DNA of 64,000 nt from Gambelia wislizenii (GCA_030847615.1 JAUMIR010000005.1:167366596-167430595); one strand, 5' to 3'. Positions 23,585 through 34,300 are shown, counted from the first letter of the stretch. Notes: a model not told the origin generated them from the letters alone. Program-made: numbers and translations.

Positions 23585-24400
23585 CAAAGGTATGGCTGAG
23601 AGAGGTCGGGTAACTTACAGGACCTTTGCACCTATGTATACCAGTACTAACTTCTGAGACTTCCATTCGAAGTGAAAGAAAATGGTTTTTATTGGAAAAT
23701 AACATGGAAACATTCACACAAGTGTGCATGCACTCAAGAGAACCACACAAGGCTAATGGAAAATCAAGATAGAAGACTGGTATAGGGGAATAGATTCAGG
23801 GAGTAAGGGTGATACTTACCAGTCCAAAAGACCAGAGTTTTGTTTAGTGGGGAAAGCTTAGATGTGAAGCTAAGGGTGCCACAGCAATCAGGCAGAGTGA
23901 TGGTATCTGAAGAACTGTGCACACCTGGCTGTTATTTGGGACTGATACTTATACCCAGCTTTGTACCCTGAAGGGGTGCTTGAGTGTAAAACAATGCTTG
24001 AAAGATGCAGGTGAAATGTCAGAAGTAAACTCTTCCAGAACACAGCCTCACAGTCTGGAAAAAAAAAAACCAAGGAAAATCAATGCTTGAAAGGGTTTCC
24101 CACCATTGATCAAAGGAAACTGGACTTTGTTAATTGTTGCTAATGGCTGAGATGCTGAAGTTGACCGGCTTATAGCACCTCCTTACTGTGGGAGAGGAAG
24201 GGGAGAGGAAAAGGTGGAAGGTAGGATGTTTTCAGAGATGGTGGATATTCTGGTCACTGTTCGATATGGCGAGTAACTCACTGCCAGGAACTTTCAAGAA
24301 AGGATTAGCACATTTCACCTTGATAGCTTTGGTTATGAAGGGGATAGGCTTAATCCTATCTTGGGTGTGTATGTTGGAAATTTCCAGGATACCTTCTTTA
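23585..24400 (-). mobile_element. LTR family A fragment with nested Penelope remnant
   Basis: Minus-strand alignment with the 35.3-kb solo LTR is clear: GTAACTTACAGG(A)-CCTTTGCACC near 23608, TTTTTATTGGAAAATAA near 23680, the TATA-like zone near 23945, and AAATGTGCTAATCCTTTCT near 24300. Both LTR termini are missing. It abuts the RT remnant of YR copy 1. The order of insertions is readable because the 76-bp Penelope piece interrupts it with its own duplication. Confidence 0.7.
24005..24080 (+). mobile_element. 76-bp Penelope 3'-end remnant with 13-bp TSD
   Basis: Direct repeats CAATGCTTGAAAG at 23992-24004 and 24081-24093 (13/13) flank the insert. The insert contains ATGCAGGTGAAATGTCAG and CTCTTCCAGAACACAGCCTC, near-identical to the 3' end of the Penelope-like element at 21128-21180, and finishes in an A-rich run. 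The other LTR copies are uninterrupted at this point. Confidence 0.85.
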
Positions 24401-25260
24401 GATTGGGACTAGGTTTGATGGCCTACCTATGCCCTCCCTGCAGCCAACGAAGCACAGGCCCCAGTCCAGAAACACAGCCTTTGCCTGCTTCAAGGATGAC
24501 ATTGTCTGATGGTGGCCTGGTGCCTAAGGAGCAGCAATTGGCATCACACACAGCAAATGCCCCACCACCAACCACTGCATGCAGGCTATGTAGGTCCCAC
24601 TGCATGCAGAGCCCATACAGAAATAGAGCGGGGGGGACAGGCCACAGATCACCCACAGCCATATAGGCCCTGTCTGGCCTATCAGCCTCCCCCAACTGTG
24701 TCAATCAAGTATCACCATGCCATGCCTTGCAGCAGCCTTTCGTCACTAACCATCTCCCCCAGCCCAATGACTCAAATACCTGCTGAACAGGCAACTGTCA
24801 GCTTCCAGGTCTCACCATGACAGAGCCACAGGGGATTGTTGTAGCACATTCAGTCACCCCACCGTTGTCCACAAGAATATTCAGCCATTGCTAAGAAACA
24901 CAGCTGGTTACAGTGTAAAATGCTGGAAGGTATCTTTGCTCTCTGGCCAGATTGCAGTAAGCTCTCACAAAGCCAAAGAATGCAAAGAGGAAGAAGAGGG
25001 GTGGCAAGGCCTTAAATAGTCTTCACTGCTCCTCCCCACACGCACACTTTCTGTGCCCTGACTTTTTAACTGGACCCTTTCTCTTGAGGTCAGCAAATGT
25101 GCTTCCCCCCACAGCATGGCTGTGTTGGGCAGGGGGAATTTAAATAATATAAATGGCACAAGATATCTACCACACAAGCAGAAAGACCAAGTGTCACCCT
25201 CTAATGGTGACAAATGCTTCAGCAAAAGCTAGTTCACCTCCTATAAAGAGAAATCTCCTT
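24401..25260 (-). other. GC-richer segment, possible 5' leader of YR copy 1
   Basis: No domain is recognisable. On the minus strand CTATTTAAGGCCTTGCCACC near 25020 could be a TATA-type promoter, and the segment lies upstream of the YR remnants in the same orientation. I could not align it with the 5' part of YR copy 2, so the link is a guess. The opposing 93- and 103-codon frames overlap and are not supported. Confidence 0.25.
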
Positions 25261-26504
25261 AGCTGATGAGCAAAACCATTTCCTTTCATGGACAACCCTG
25301 CTATTTCACCTCAAGGTTCTGTGAAATTAAATTTGGATTCTGACAACCCAAAGATCTCATTGTTTCATAAAACTGGTCAGCTATGACCACATTAAGCATC
25401 AGTTCAGAAAATTAAGTCTCAGTGTGTGAGTACTTAGCCCCATCCACTACCTGCAGTATATTAAGTGCCATGAGGAAAGACGGTCTGTCCGTATACTTGA
25501 GGACATAAAAAAGAATGGGACGGCTTTGGAAAGTGCCTTTTTCATTTATCTGCTATGCGTTTTGTTTCAGTATTGTCTAGTCATCTATAAAACTGTAGTG
25601 CTATCTACCCACTCAGCAGACAGTGCCAAATTCATTCATTTTCATTCTTTTGCCATTTGTTACGCACATTGCTAGTCTAGGTGAGCCGACTTCAGCATCA
25701 GGCTTTAGTATTCATACTGCCTGCCAAATATAAAACTAGCTGCTTGCTGCTACAATGCTTTTGTTACCAGGATACTTGGTAGTTTCATCTTAACTTCTAA
25801 ACTTCCCAGGAATCCATTTTGCATGTGCAGTTTGAGAGGGGAAAGCATGCACAACTCCCACCAGTGTTCATGGACAATGAGTCATTTTTACCATAGTAAA
25901 CTGAAAATCGATTGTGAAGGATCTGGTTTTATGTCTTCATTAGTGCTATTTGTAACTTACAAATAGCTAGGAGTTTTTAAATGCATGATGGTCATTATTT
26001 CCCTATGGCCTCCCTTAAGACCATTGCTTTTCAGATAATCAGCACTTTAGAATAAAAAGACCACTTCATCTTAGTTGTGAAGATGGCTGCATCTCCCCCT
26101 TCACTTCCCAGCATTTTCTCCTGCACCTTTACAGCTGCTAAAAGGAAGAGGTGTCGTCACCATACAGAGCAGGTAACATGTAGTAGCCCAGTCTTTAGTT
26201 TCAAGAAAATGCTAGGCTTTACAGGATGGGGAATCTTGGAAGGCCAGTTTCTAGTGTAACAGTGGTCTTGGGTTGCTTTATGGTAGTGAGTTGGGCTAAG
26301 AGTCTAAGACCATGGGCTGGTCAAAGCAAGGTGAGCAGGGCCAGATTGGAAAACATACAGAACACAGCTCAATTCTGTGTTGAGCAAGCCCTAGCTCATC
26401 AGCCTTCTTGCCTGAAAAGCAGAGTCAGTTCCATGCAATATTTGTCCTGCCTGTTTAGTTATCTCCTATCTTGACTGACTGAACCCAATGGCTCCTCTTC
26501 ATCC
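25261..26504. other. Unassigned region
   Basis: AT-rich sequence with no gene motif. A YY1-like AAGATGGCTGC occurs near 26080 without other promoter features. Confidence 0.4.
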
Positions 26505-27290
26505 TGGAGAGAAGTGACCAGTGGGGTGCCACAGGATTCTGTCCTGGGCCCAGTGCTATTCAACATATTTATCTCTATCAATGACTTGGATGGAAATAGA
26601 GGGCATGTGTTTCACATATGCAGATGACATCAAATTAGGAGGGGTAGCTAATACCCCAGAGGACAGGATCAGAATCCAAAATGACCTGAACAGATTAGAA
26701 AACTGGGCCAATATTAACAAAATGAATTTCAGCAGGGAGAAATGTAGGATACTACACTTGGGCAGTAAAAATGAAATACACAGATATAGGATGGGTGACA
26801 CATGGCTTGAGGGTAGTACATACAAAAGGGATCTAGGAGTCTTAGTGGACCACAAGCTGAATATGAGTCAGTAGTGTGATGCAGCAGCTTAAAAAGCCAA
26901 TGTGATTCTAGGCTGCATTGATAGGAGTATAGTGTCTAGATCAAGGGAAGTAATAGTGCCACTGTATTCTGCTTTGGTCAGACCTCACCAGGAATACTGT
27001 GTCCAGTTCTGGGCACCACAATTCAGGAAGGATATTGAGAAGCTGAAACATGTCCAGAGGAGTGCGACCAGGATGGTGGGTGGCCTGGAAGCCATGCCCT
27101 ATGAGAAGTGGCTTAGGGAGTTGGGCATGTTTAGTCTGGAGAAGAGAATGTTGAGAGAGGACATGATAGCAATGTTTAAATATTTGAAGGGGTGTCATAC
27201 TGAGGATGGAGCAGGATTGTTTTCTGCTTCTCCAGAGACTAGGACATGGAGCAATGGGTTCAAACTACATGAAAGAGATTCTGATCACTG
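26505..27290 (+). pseudogene. CR1 LINE reverse transcriptase, C-terminal part (pseudogene)
   Basis: CR1 is a non-LTR retrotransposon whose ORF2 encodes endonuclease and reverse transcriptase. The sequence begins in RT with [19 protein letters not shown] (normally VPQGSVLGP; G to D here). The catalytic box follows as YADDIKLGG near 26616, then HLGSKN, RDLGVLVDHKLNMSQ, then [19 protein letters not shown] and EYCVQFWAP near 26990. The frame shifts between 26874 and 26902 (an in-frame TAG after NMSQ). It stops near 27290, before the family's C-terminal W-N-x-L-P-R block. Both ends are truncated and no terminal repeat is present. Confidence 0.9.
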
Positions 27291-27429
27291 ATAGAAGAAA
27301 CTTGTAGACCAAATTGGGAATCCATGTGGGCTTCATCTATCCTACATCCAAACACCCACTCCTCCAAGTGGACAATTTATCTCAATGTTTTCTTATATTT
27401 TCAAACATGTTTGGCTTCCCTGTCATGTT

Positions 27430-28225
27430 TTCATAAGGCTTCTGCAGCCTGAGGATGTGGATAGGATCCTTGGAGAGGTGAGAGCCACCACATGTTTACT
27501 AGACCCTTGCCCTTCCTGGCAAATTAAACAGACCAGAGGAGGACTTGCTGAGTGGGTAAGGGAAGCGATTAATGCCTCATTACAAGAAGGCAGGATCCCA
27601 ATGCCTGAAAGAGGCTGTGGTAAGACCTCATCTGAAAAAGCCTTCCCTGGATCCTACTATAGTAGATAACTATAGGCCAGTCCCCAACCTTCCATTTTGG
27701 GGCATGGTACTAGAGTGTGTGGTAGCTTCTCAGCTCCAGGGATACCTGGATGAGGTGGATTATCTAGATCCATTTCAGTCTGGTTTCAGACTTGGCTAAG
27801 GGACAGCTACAGGTTTGGTCACCTTGGTGGATGACGTTGCAGGGAACTGGATAGGGGGAGTGTGTCCCTCTTGGCTCTCCTGGACCTCTCAGCAGCTTTC
27901 AATACTATTGACCATGGTATCCTTCTGAATCACCTCTCTGAGATGGGGCTTGGAGGTACTGTTTTGAAGTGGCTCCATTTTTTCTTAGAGAAATGCTCTC
28001 AGAGGGCTGTGCTGAGGGACTCGTGCTTGATTACTTGGCCATTGTCCTGTGGTGTCCTTCAGGGATTCAGTCTTGCCTCCTATGCTATTGAACATCTACA
28101 TGAAAATGATGGGAGAGGTTGTCCAGAGTTTTGGGGTAAGGCTTCTTTTGGGTTATTTGACTATGGAAATGAGATGAATGGAATCTGGATAAATGAAGGT
28201 AAGAGGAGGGTGAGCCTATGAAGGG
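27430..28225 (+). pseudogene. L2-like (CR1-superfamily) LINE reverse transcriptase fragment (pseudogene)
   Basis: This is a different LINE lineage from the CR1 just upstream. In shifting frames it reads TTCLLDPCPSWQIK, then VVRPHLKKPSLDPTIVDNYR, VPNLPFWGMVLECVVASQLQ, LDEVDYLDPFQSGFRLG, SLLALLDLSAAFNTIDHGIL (RT block with its first catalytic Asp, 27862-27920), and a decayed GVLQGFSL block. The YADD box is not reached intact. Stops and at least three frameshifts mark an old copy. It begins about 140 bp after the CR1 fragment, on the same strand. Confidence 0.85.
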
Positions 28226-29211
28226 TAAGCGTAGTACTCACCCTGAGACCTGGCAACTCTACACACACCATTCCCCAAGGCTTCCTCCTTGAATAATTAT
28301 TATCCATTTGCTTTTTGGGGGTTTCAAAATGAAAAACAGAAATAGGGACAGAAATAGATATTCACATGGCTGACAAATACTTAATACCATTTCTCCTCCG
28401 ACTTCCATAGCCAACCTTTGAAAATTCTTGTGAGGCTTTTTTTAAAAGATCTAATGGATGATTTGCCTTTAAAGCTAAAAATGACAATGCTACTTAGTAA
28501 TTTTTTTCTAAGTTTGCACACTGTTTTTTCCCCCAGAGTGGTTAAACTACATTTTTTTAACCAACAAATCTGTGTACTCTCCCTGATACCGTGAGCATAA
28601 CAGCAGGAGACAGTTGTTACTAATTATGCATCGTCTTTGAATAATTATAGTTCTCATCAGCAGAATGAAAATGCTAAATAATGAAGGAAGATGGTTTAAA
28701 ATGTATGATGGATCACAGATCCACTGTAATGCTGCTTGCCTCTTAAAGATAATACTAATCTTAACATAAAAAGCCATGTCTTCTTCCACTAAGCAGATTT
28801 GCTTTTCCTTAGCTTGAAGGCTTTGTTCTGATGAGCTTATCATGGTGGAATGTACTGCAACGAGTCAGGAATTTCATCATTGTTATACTGTAGACTATCC
28901 ATTGTGATCACTATTGTTTCCAAGAAGTGTGGCTGAAGATGTAGGATTCATATTTGCATTGATCTAAGACTTGAAAGGGAGATGGCAAACTTATTTTTAA
29001 TAAGTGAAATGTTCTTAATTTTCTGTGTTCTTGCTATGACAAAGCGGCAAGATGATAGGGCTGCTTTGTCTACCAAACAAAAGGAGCCATTTCTCAAAAT
29101 CATGTTTATCCCAGTATATTTATCCAAAAGCCATCATATACTATGCTGTAATCTTCAAGTAGCAGTTACAACAGCATCCTTGTTCTGATATAAAAGAATG
29201 CAAGTGAAGTA
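28226..29211. other. Unassigned region
   Basis: No gene or classifiable repeat. AT-rich. Confidence 0.4.
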
Positions 29212-29252
29212 GGTGTGTGTGTGTGAGAGAGAGAAGGAGAGAGAGAGAGACC
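29212..29252 (+). repeat. (GT)n-(GA)n compound microsatellite
   Basis: GTGTGTGTGTGTGA followed by GAGAGA tracts. Confidence 0.85.
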
Positions 29253-29605
29253 AAAAAGGGGGTTAAAAACACCATCAATCAAACATTTTGTGGGAAAGGT
29301 GAGCAGCAGGATCTAATTTGGGTGTTCATTTCTGTACATGAGAATAGAGAGCTGTAGGTGCATGCTCTAGTCTCACTGCTTCTCAGTTGATGGGGAAATA
29401 TATGCAAAGGAACTATAACCACATGCAGCTGAACAAGATTGCAAAGCTCCAAGGGAGTGGAAGCCCTGATAAGGCAATACCTCCAGTCACATGGAACTCT
29501 GTAAATGTGCTCACTTTGAACATGGTTTCAGCTCCTGGTCAGACCTTCCCCAACAATACAGGAAAATAGGATTGGAAAGGTCTGGAGGTGGAGCATGGCT
29601 GAATA

Positions 29606-29646
29606 GCGGGGGGGGGGGGGGGTGGAGAGAGAGAGAGAGAGAGAGA
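29606..29646 (+). repeat. G15 run and (GA)n microsatellite
   Basis: About fifteen G at 29608-29622 followed by GTG and eleven GA units. It lies just 5' of a CR1 fragment. Confidence 0.9.
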
Positions 29647-29689
29647 AGATAATTTGTCCAAAATCACAGGCAGAGTAATCCTATGAATT

Positions 29690-30838
29690 TAAAATGACCT
29701 TAACAGATTAGAAAGCTGGGCCAAAACAAACAAAATGAATTTCAACAGGGAGAAATGTAGGATACTACACTTGGGCAGTAAAAATTTAAAGCACAGATAT
29801 AGGGCGTGTGACACCTGGCTTGATGGCAGTACATACAAAAGGGATCTAGGAGTCTTAGTGGACCACAAATGAAACATGAGACAGCCATGTGTTGCGGTAG
29901 CTAAAAAAGCCAATGCAATTCTAGGCTGCATCAATAGAAGTATAGTGTCTAGATCAAGGGAAGTAATAGTGCCACTCTATTCTGCTATAGGATTTTTCCG
30001 GATGGTGATTTGTAACGCAAGCAGACTCGTCCCTTTTGCGAGGCTGCTGTGCGGCAGGGGGCCATTTTGGATGACGCTGTCCCCCTGCCGATGCTGTTCT
30101 GGAAGAGCTGGGAGGCTGCAGTGCCATATTTGGCCATTTCCTAATCACGGTCAACTTCCATGATTAGGAAATGGCCAAATATGGTGCTGCAGCCTCCCAG
30201 CTCTTCTGGAACAGTATTGGCAGGGGGACAGTGTCATCCAAAACAGCCCCCCATTGTGCATCAGCCTCACAACAGGGACGAGCCTGCTTGCGTTACAAAT
30301 CGCCATCCGAAAAAGTCCTTAGTCCGACCTCACCTGGAATACTGTGTCCAGTTCTGGGCACCACAATTCAGGAAGGATATTGACAAGCTGGAACGTGTCC
30401 AGAGGAGCCCAGCCAAAATGGTGGGAGATCTGGAAGCCATGCCCTATAAGGATCAGCTTAGAGAGCAGGGTATGTTTAGCCTGGAGAAGAGAAGGTTAAG
30501 AGGTGATATGACAGCCATGTTTAAATATTTGAAGGAATGTCATGCTGAGGATGGAGCAAGCTTGTTTTCTGCTGCTCTAGAGACAAGGATATGGAGCAAT
30601 GGACTCAAACTACAGGAAAAATATTCTACCTAAACATTAGGAAGAACTGCCTGACAGTAAGAGCTGTTCAGCAGTGGAATGCACTGCCTCGTAGTGTGGT
30701 GGAGTCTCCTTCTTTGGAGGTTTTTAAACAGACGCTGGATGTCCATCTGTCAGGAGTGCTTTAATTGGGTATTCCTGCGTGGCAGGGGGTTGGATTAGAT
30801 GGTCCTTGTGGTCTCTTCCAACTCTATGGTTCTATGGG
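29690..30838 (+). pseudogene. CR1 LINE 3' half, interrupted by a foldback MITE (pseudogene)
   Basis: The first piece (29690-29988) reads DLNRLESWAKTNKMNFNREK, HLGSKN, RDLGVLVDHK and [14 protein letters not shown]. The second (30321-30838) resumes with [40 protein letters not shown] and a decayed AVQQWNALPRSVV block, then the 3' UTR with TGGCAGGGGGTTGGATTAGA and terminal TCTATGGTTCTATGGG, the octamer-type CR1 end. Stops are present (for example TGA after VDHK). Except for the MITE the two pieces join without loss. Confidence 0.9.
29990..30318. mobile_element. Foldback MITE inserted in CR1
   Basis: A 329-bp element made almost wholly of two inverted arms of about 150 bp. The left arm starts GGATTTTTCCGGATGG and the right arm, complemented, starts GGACTTTTTCGGATGG. 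Arms share TTTGTAACGCAAGCAG, CTGTCCCCCTGCC and CCATATTTGGCCATTTCC. The loop is around 30150-30166. The flanks ATA/TTA fit a 3-bp TWA or 2-bp TA duplication, so a Harbinger-type or mariner-type origin is possible. The plus frames here are chance. Confidence 0.85.
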
Positions 30839-32214
30839 CTTAGGGTAAGGAGCCTACAGGGCAGAAGAACCATCACTTCCATAAGACCAGGGCAGAAGAA
30901 GATGACAGCAGCTTTTGAGTTTATTTATTCATTGTATGACTCCTGGGTTAGATGAATTCCAAATTTCCTGGTTCTGCTCTAAAATTCTATCTAGTGTTGC
31001 AAGCTGTTGAATAAAACTTTAGAGGTTTCTTTTCCTTATCTAACACAGCTAAGCCAACCAGGGGAGGAAGCAACCTAGCATATGAGAAAAGTAGCAGCCT
31101 TCTTAAGCATTGCATCAGCAAGGTTTGTGGCATCTATCAATTGAAGGTTCGGAAAAATCTGTGGTTTGGCCCTGGGCTCTTAGGAGACTTCCAACAAGAG
31201 ACAGATCAATAAAGGTAATTAATGAATGAATCTATAAATGTAATGACCACTGGAATTTGTCATGGAAAATACTAGAAAGTGTTCACAATCTTTCCCACAC
31301 TTTCACAATGGGCAAATGAAGTGTATATATACATCTTTGATAAACTGACAAGTTGCAGAAGGGTAAGACGATGACATTGCAGTAAATTTTCCAGAATTGA
31401 AGTTACTTTTGCATATATTCACAAAACAAAATGCATAATATGTGTCTCATAAATTGAATTTGCTGTGATCATTTAAATTTAATAGTGTGGCTGGTGAAAA
31501 CTTATTAAATGCCTAAAAACAAGGTACTGAATTTTAAATATGGTAATAATTTCCTACAGCAAGATATGCAGATAGGATCCGTTTATACTTCTGCAATCTT
31601 TTAAAATAATGAAAGAATATTTGAACATTATAAAGGCCTCGTTCCCAACTTTCCCAAGCACCAGTTACAGAAGTCGGGCAGTGCAAAGTCCCCATTTTTC
31701 TACTTTATGGGGACTAAGAGATAATGGTTTATTTTGGCCCTGGTTGGCTTTTGGGCTGGCATGTTTCTTTTGCCTTTACTACAATGTTCTTTTTTCTTAA
31801 TTTATTTCAATAGTTATGTTTCAACAAATTTTGGTAATTTGGCTTACAATTGCTCCATTTTTCCATTCCTTGTGCTTTTCAGTAGAAACACCCATGTGGA
31901 AAAGGAAAGAGATCAGCAACAGGCAAAATGGGAGAAGCATCTGATTTCGATTGAGACATTAGATTAGTGAATGAGCACCGAAAAGAGGATGTGAGCCATA
32001 CATGGGACTCTTTTCCATAGTCATGAAACTAGGGTTCAGTTTAGAAGGACTGCAAGTCATTCCAATAAGAAGCAACCTGTTTCATAAATACCTCTCTGCA
32101 AAGGAAGCTGAGTTGTACCAAGAGAACATCTTAGCTGGTTTCGCTCTTCGCTTGTCTAGGCAGGACTATGGAGAGGTTCATAGCAACAAATTAAGAACAA
32201 CATATTGTTCTTAA
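30839..32214. other. Unassigned region
   Basis: AT-rich, no recognised gene or repeat. Confidence 0.4.
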
Positions 32215-32790
32215 TTTGCTGGTAACTGCCATCAAGTCAACTTCAACTTATGGCAAGCCTGTAAATTAGAGAGCTCCAAGCAACATTGTCATCAACAGCC
32301 CAGCCCTGCTCAGGTCTTAGAAACTCAGGGATGTGGCTTCCTTGATCTATCCATCTGTAATGTGGTCTACCTCTTTTCCTACTGCCTTCCCAAGTATTAT
32401 TGTCTTTTCTAGTAAATTATATCTTCTCTTGTTTTGTCCAACATATGACAATCTCAGCTTAGTTATCTTGGCTTCTAGGAAAAGTTCAGGCCTCCTTTGC
32501 TCTAGGATCAATTTATTTGTCTTTATGGCAGTCCGTAGTATCTGCAGAATTTTCCTTCAGTACCATGTTTCAAATGAGCTGATTCTCTTCCTATCAGCTT
32601 TCCTCACTGTCCAGCTTTCAAAACTGTACAAAGAAACTGGAAATACAATGCCATGGAAAATCCTGACTTTGGTATTTAATGATACATCTTCAGGACTGTG
32701 TCTAGTCCCTTCATAACTGCCCTTCCAGGTCCTAATGATCAGATTAGTTGGGCTATGGATGCTGTGGGACGTGTGGGGTGCAGAACCATT
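32215..32790 (-). pseudogene. RTE/BovB-like LINE, ORF C-terminus and 3' end (pseudogene)
   Basis: Minus-strand reading gives SPEDVSLNTKVRIFHGIVFP, SLYSFESWTVRKADRKRISS, LRTAIKTNKLILEQRRPE, LKLSY-like VGQNKRRYNLLEKTIILG and IKEATSLSF, matching in order the C-terminal region of RTE-clade (BovB-type) LINEs (T-K-V-R-I, E-S-W-T, S-L-E-K motifs). Stops and indels are present, and the reverse transcriptase core is absent. The 3' tail (AAGTTGACTTGATGGCAGTT on the minus strand near 32225) resembles the tail of the SINEs in this window. The 127-codon plus frame at 32333-32716 is an antisense shadow. Confidence 0.75.
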
Positions 32791-32859
32791 TTGAAGAAAA
32801 TGTGTCTCACTCACAAAGGGCTATATGGCCCAGGGGAAAAACAGTGACACTGGGAAAAG

Positions 32860-32975
32860 GTTTTTGAAATTAACTTTTTGATCTACACTTCCCAAAATCC
32901 TCCAGCCAGCATTAACATTGGCCATGCTAGTTAGAGAATCCTGGGAGCTATAGTCCAAACTGTTACTTGTGGACC
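32860..32975. repeat. Small foldback MITE, related to 16.4 kb
   Basis: AACTTTTTGATCTACACTTC ... ATCCTGGGAGCTATAGTCC with inverted halves around CATTAACATTGGCCATGC. It matches the 16397-16490 element in layout. Confidence 0.55.
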
Positions 32976-33124
32976 CAGACCGGACAGCCCCCTACCGTCC
33001 TCCTGAATAAACACAGACACACGGATACAATTAACTTTGTATTGATTACAAATATATAAACTTCAGAAAACATGGTTAAGTACAGGTTAGTAAATATAGA
33101 CACATGTTGAGGTAGATAAGATAA

Positions 33125-33620
33125 TATATATGTGTTGGCAACAATTGGCCGCAACTTGCAAGCTGAATGGTTGGTGGCAATGTATGGGTTGTGGAGAGAG
33201 ACACTGGCCGAGCCGCCTGCTCAACACTCTCTCCTCCCCTGTAAACATAGTGGTAGCCATCACTTTGTGGGGCGGGGAATTCAGAGACAAGAAAGTTTGT
33301 TTCTGGTGCGACAATCAGGCAGTGGCAAGGATCATCAAAGGATGATGGGGAGAAGAAAGGGAAGATGGCGGCGCGCATGGCGTGCCATGCGGCCAGCCCT
33401 CCCCCACCTCTCCCCCGCCCCGCCGTGGACAATGCCTGGCAAGCAGGGCCGGGGCCGGAGGGCTGATGTTCGGGGCTGCCGGCTGGGCCGCAAACAGGCC
33501 TGCCGGCCAGCGGCAAACCCCCTTCTCCAAGTTCTGCTCAGGAAGGACTCCTTCAGTGCATGAACAGATGTGGCCAGCTGGGTGGAAGATGCCATTTGCT
33601 CATGGCTAGGGTGTGGCTCA
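33125..33620 (+). pseudogene. YR retrotransposon copy 3: RNase H fragment and downstream remnant
   Basis: At 33240-33343 the frame reads VNIVVAITLWGGEFRDKK followed by VCFWCDNQAVARIIKG, a DIRS-type RNase H block with its catalytic Asp. A CpG-dense stretch (33345-33530) interrupts it. After that SVHEQMWPAGWKMPFAHG near 33555 resembles the linker ahead of a YR N-terminal domain. Only this region is preserved. Overlapping frames on both strands in the GC-rich part are shadows. Confidence 0.65.
33345..33530. other. CpG-dense GC-rich segment
   Basis: About 185 bp, strikingly GC-rich and full of CpG relative to everything around it. It begins near AAGATGGCGGCGCGCATGGC (33362-33381), which contains a perfect YY1-type AAGATGGCGGC. 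It lies inside the YR copy 3 remnant. I see no gene attached to it. Confidence 0.5.
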
Positions 33621-33785
33621 CTCCATTAAAAGCAGAGATAGCTTGTTGTGGACCTCGTCATGTGACAGAGAGATGGCTATCCTTCATCAGACTTAGGTAT
33701 AATATTTACACATGTTCTACCAAAAGATTAGGCAACTGTAGTGGGTGTGTAGCCCTCTTTCTGTCTCCTGAACAGTAAAAAATGT

Positions 33786-33806
33786 CACACACACACACAC
33801 ACACCT
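33786..33806 (+). repeat. (CA)n microsatellite
   Basis: About ten CA units. Confidence 0.9.
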
Positions 33807-34088
33807 ACAAGTTTTGAAAAGCTGTCCTTTTTATGTTAAACAGTGTACAGACAAGGGGCTGCAATCTGTTTAAAATGGCAATTTCCCATTTTGGAAGCTT
33901 CCAGGAGAGGTCATTCAATGCTTCTTGGGGCCAGAGAAAAGCTGGCTCAGTAACGTTGCCAGGTTAAAAACTAGAAAAGCCTCTTGTACTTTTGATGGTT
34001 GTGCCGAAGCTGGAATTTTAACAGGTGTTGTTTGCTACCTGGTTGTGCAATAACTGCTGAAATTCTATCTTCTACACAACCATTAACA

Positions 34089-34300
34089 GTACAGATAGAC
34101 CCCCATTTCCACAGGAACCAGACCACTTACCCACATCTAAAACATTTGGTCTCTCTAGGCAACTTCTAGGTCCTCCAGTGCCACCCTAAGGTATGCTGGA
34201 AGCTGACCGTAGAGTCATGCCAGAGGATCTAGAAGATGCCTACAGAGAACACCTCTCTAGGTCCTCCAGCATGACTCTGTGGTATACTTGGCCAGAAGTA
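34089..34300. repeat. Degenerate Tigger-like end with internal repeats
   Basis: Begins ACAGTACAGATAGACCCCCA, similar to pogo/Tigger termini (CAGTA...CCCC). It contains two copies of CTAGGTCCTCCAG about 110 bp apart plus inverted CCAGAGGATCTAG. The right terminus is not visible. The 196-codon frame from 34193 runs from this repeat into the next transposon and is not a gene. Confidence 0.4.

Noticed and set aside
23226..23657. 143-codon plus-strand frame
   Set aside because: Antisense of the RT/RNase H remnant of the YR retrotransposon.
32333..32716. 127-codon plus-strand frame
   Set aside because: Antisense of the RTE-like LINE, whose minus-strand translation shows family motifs.
33345..33530. 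CpG-island promoter of a host gene
   Set aside because: Too short, embedded in transposon remnants and with no following exon; kept only as a finding to check.
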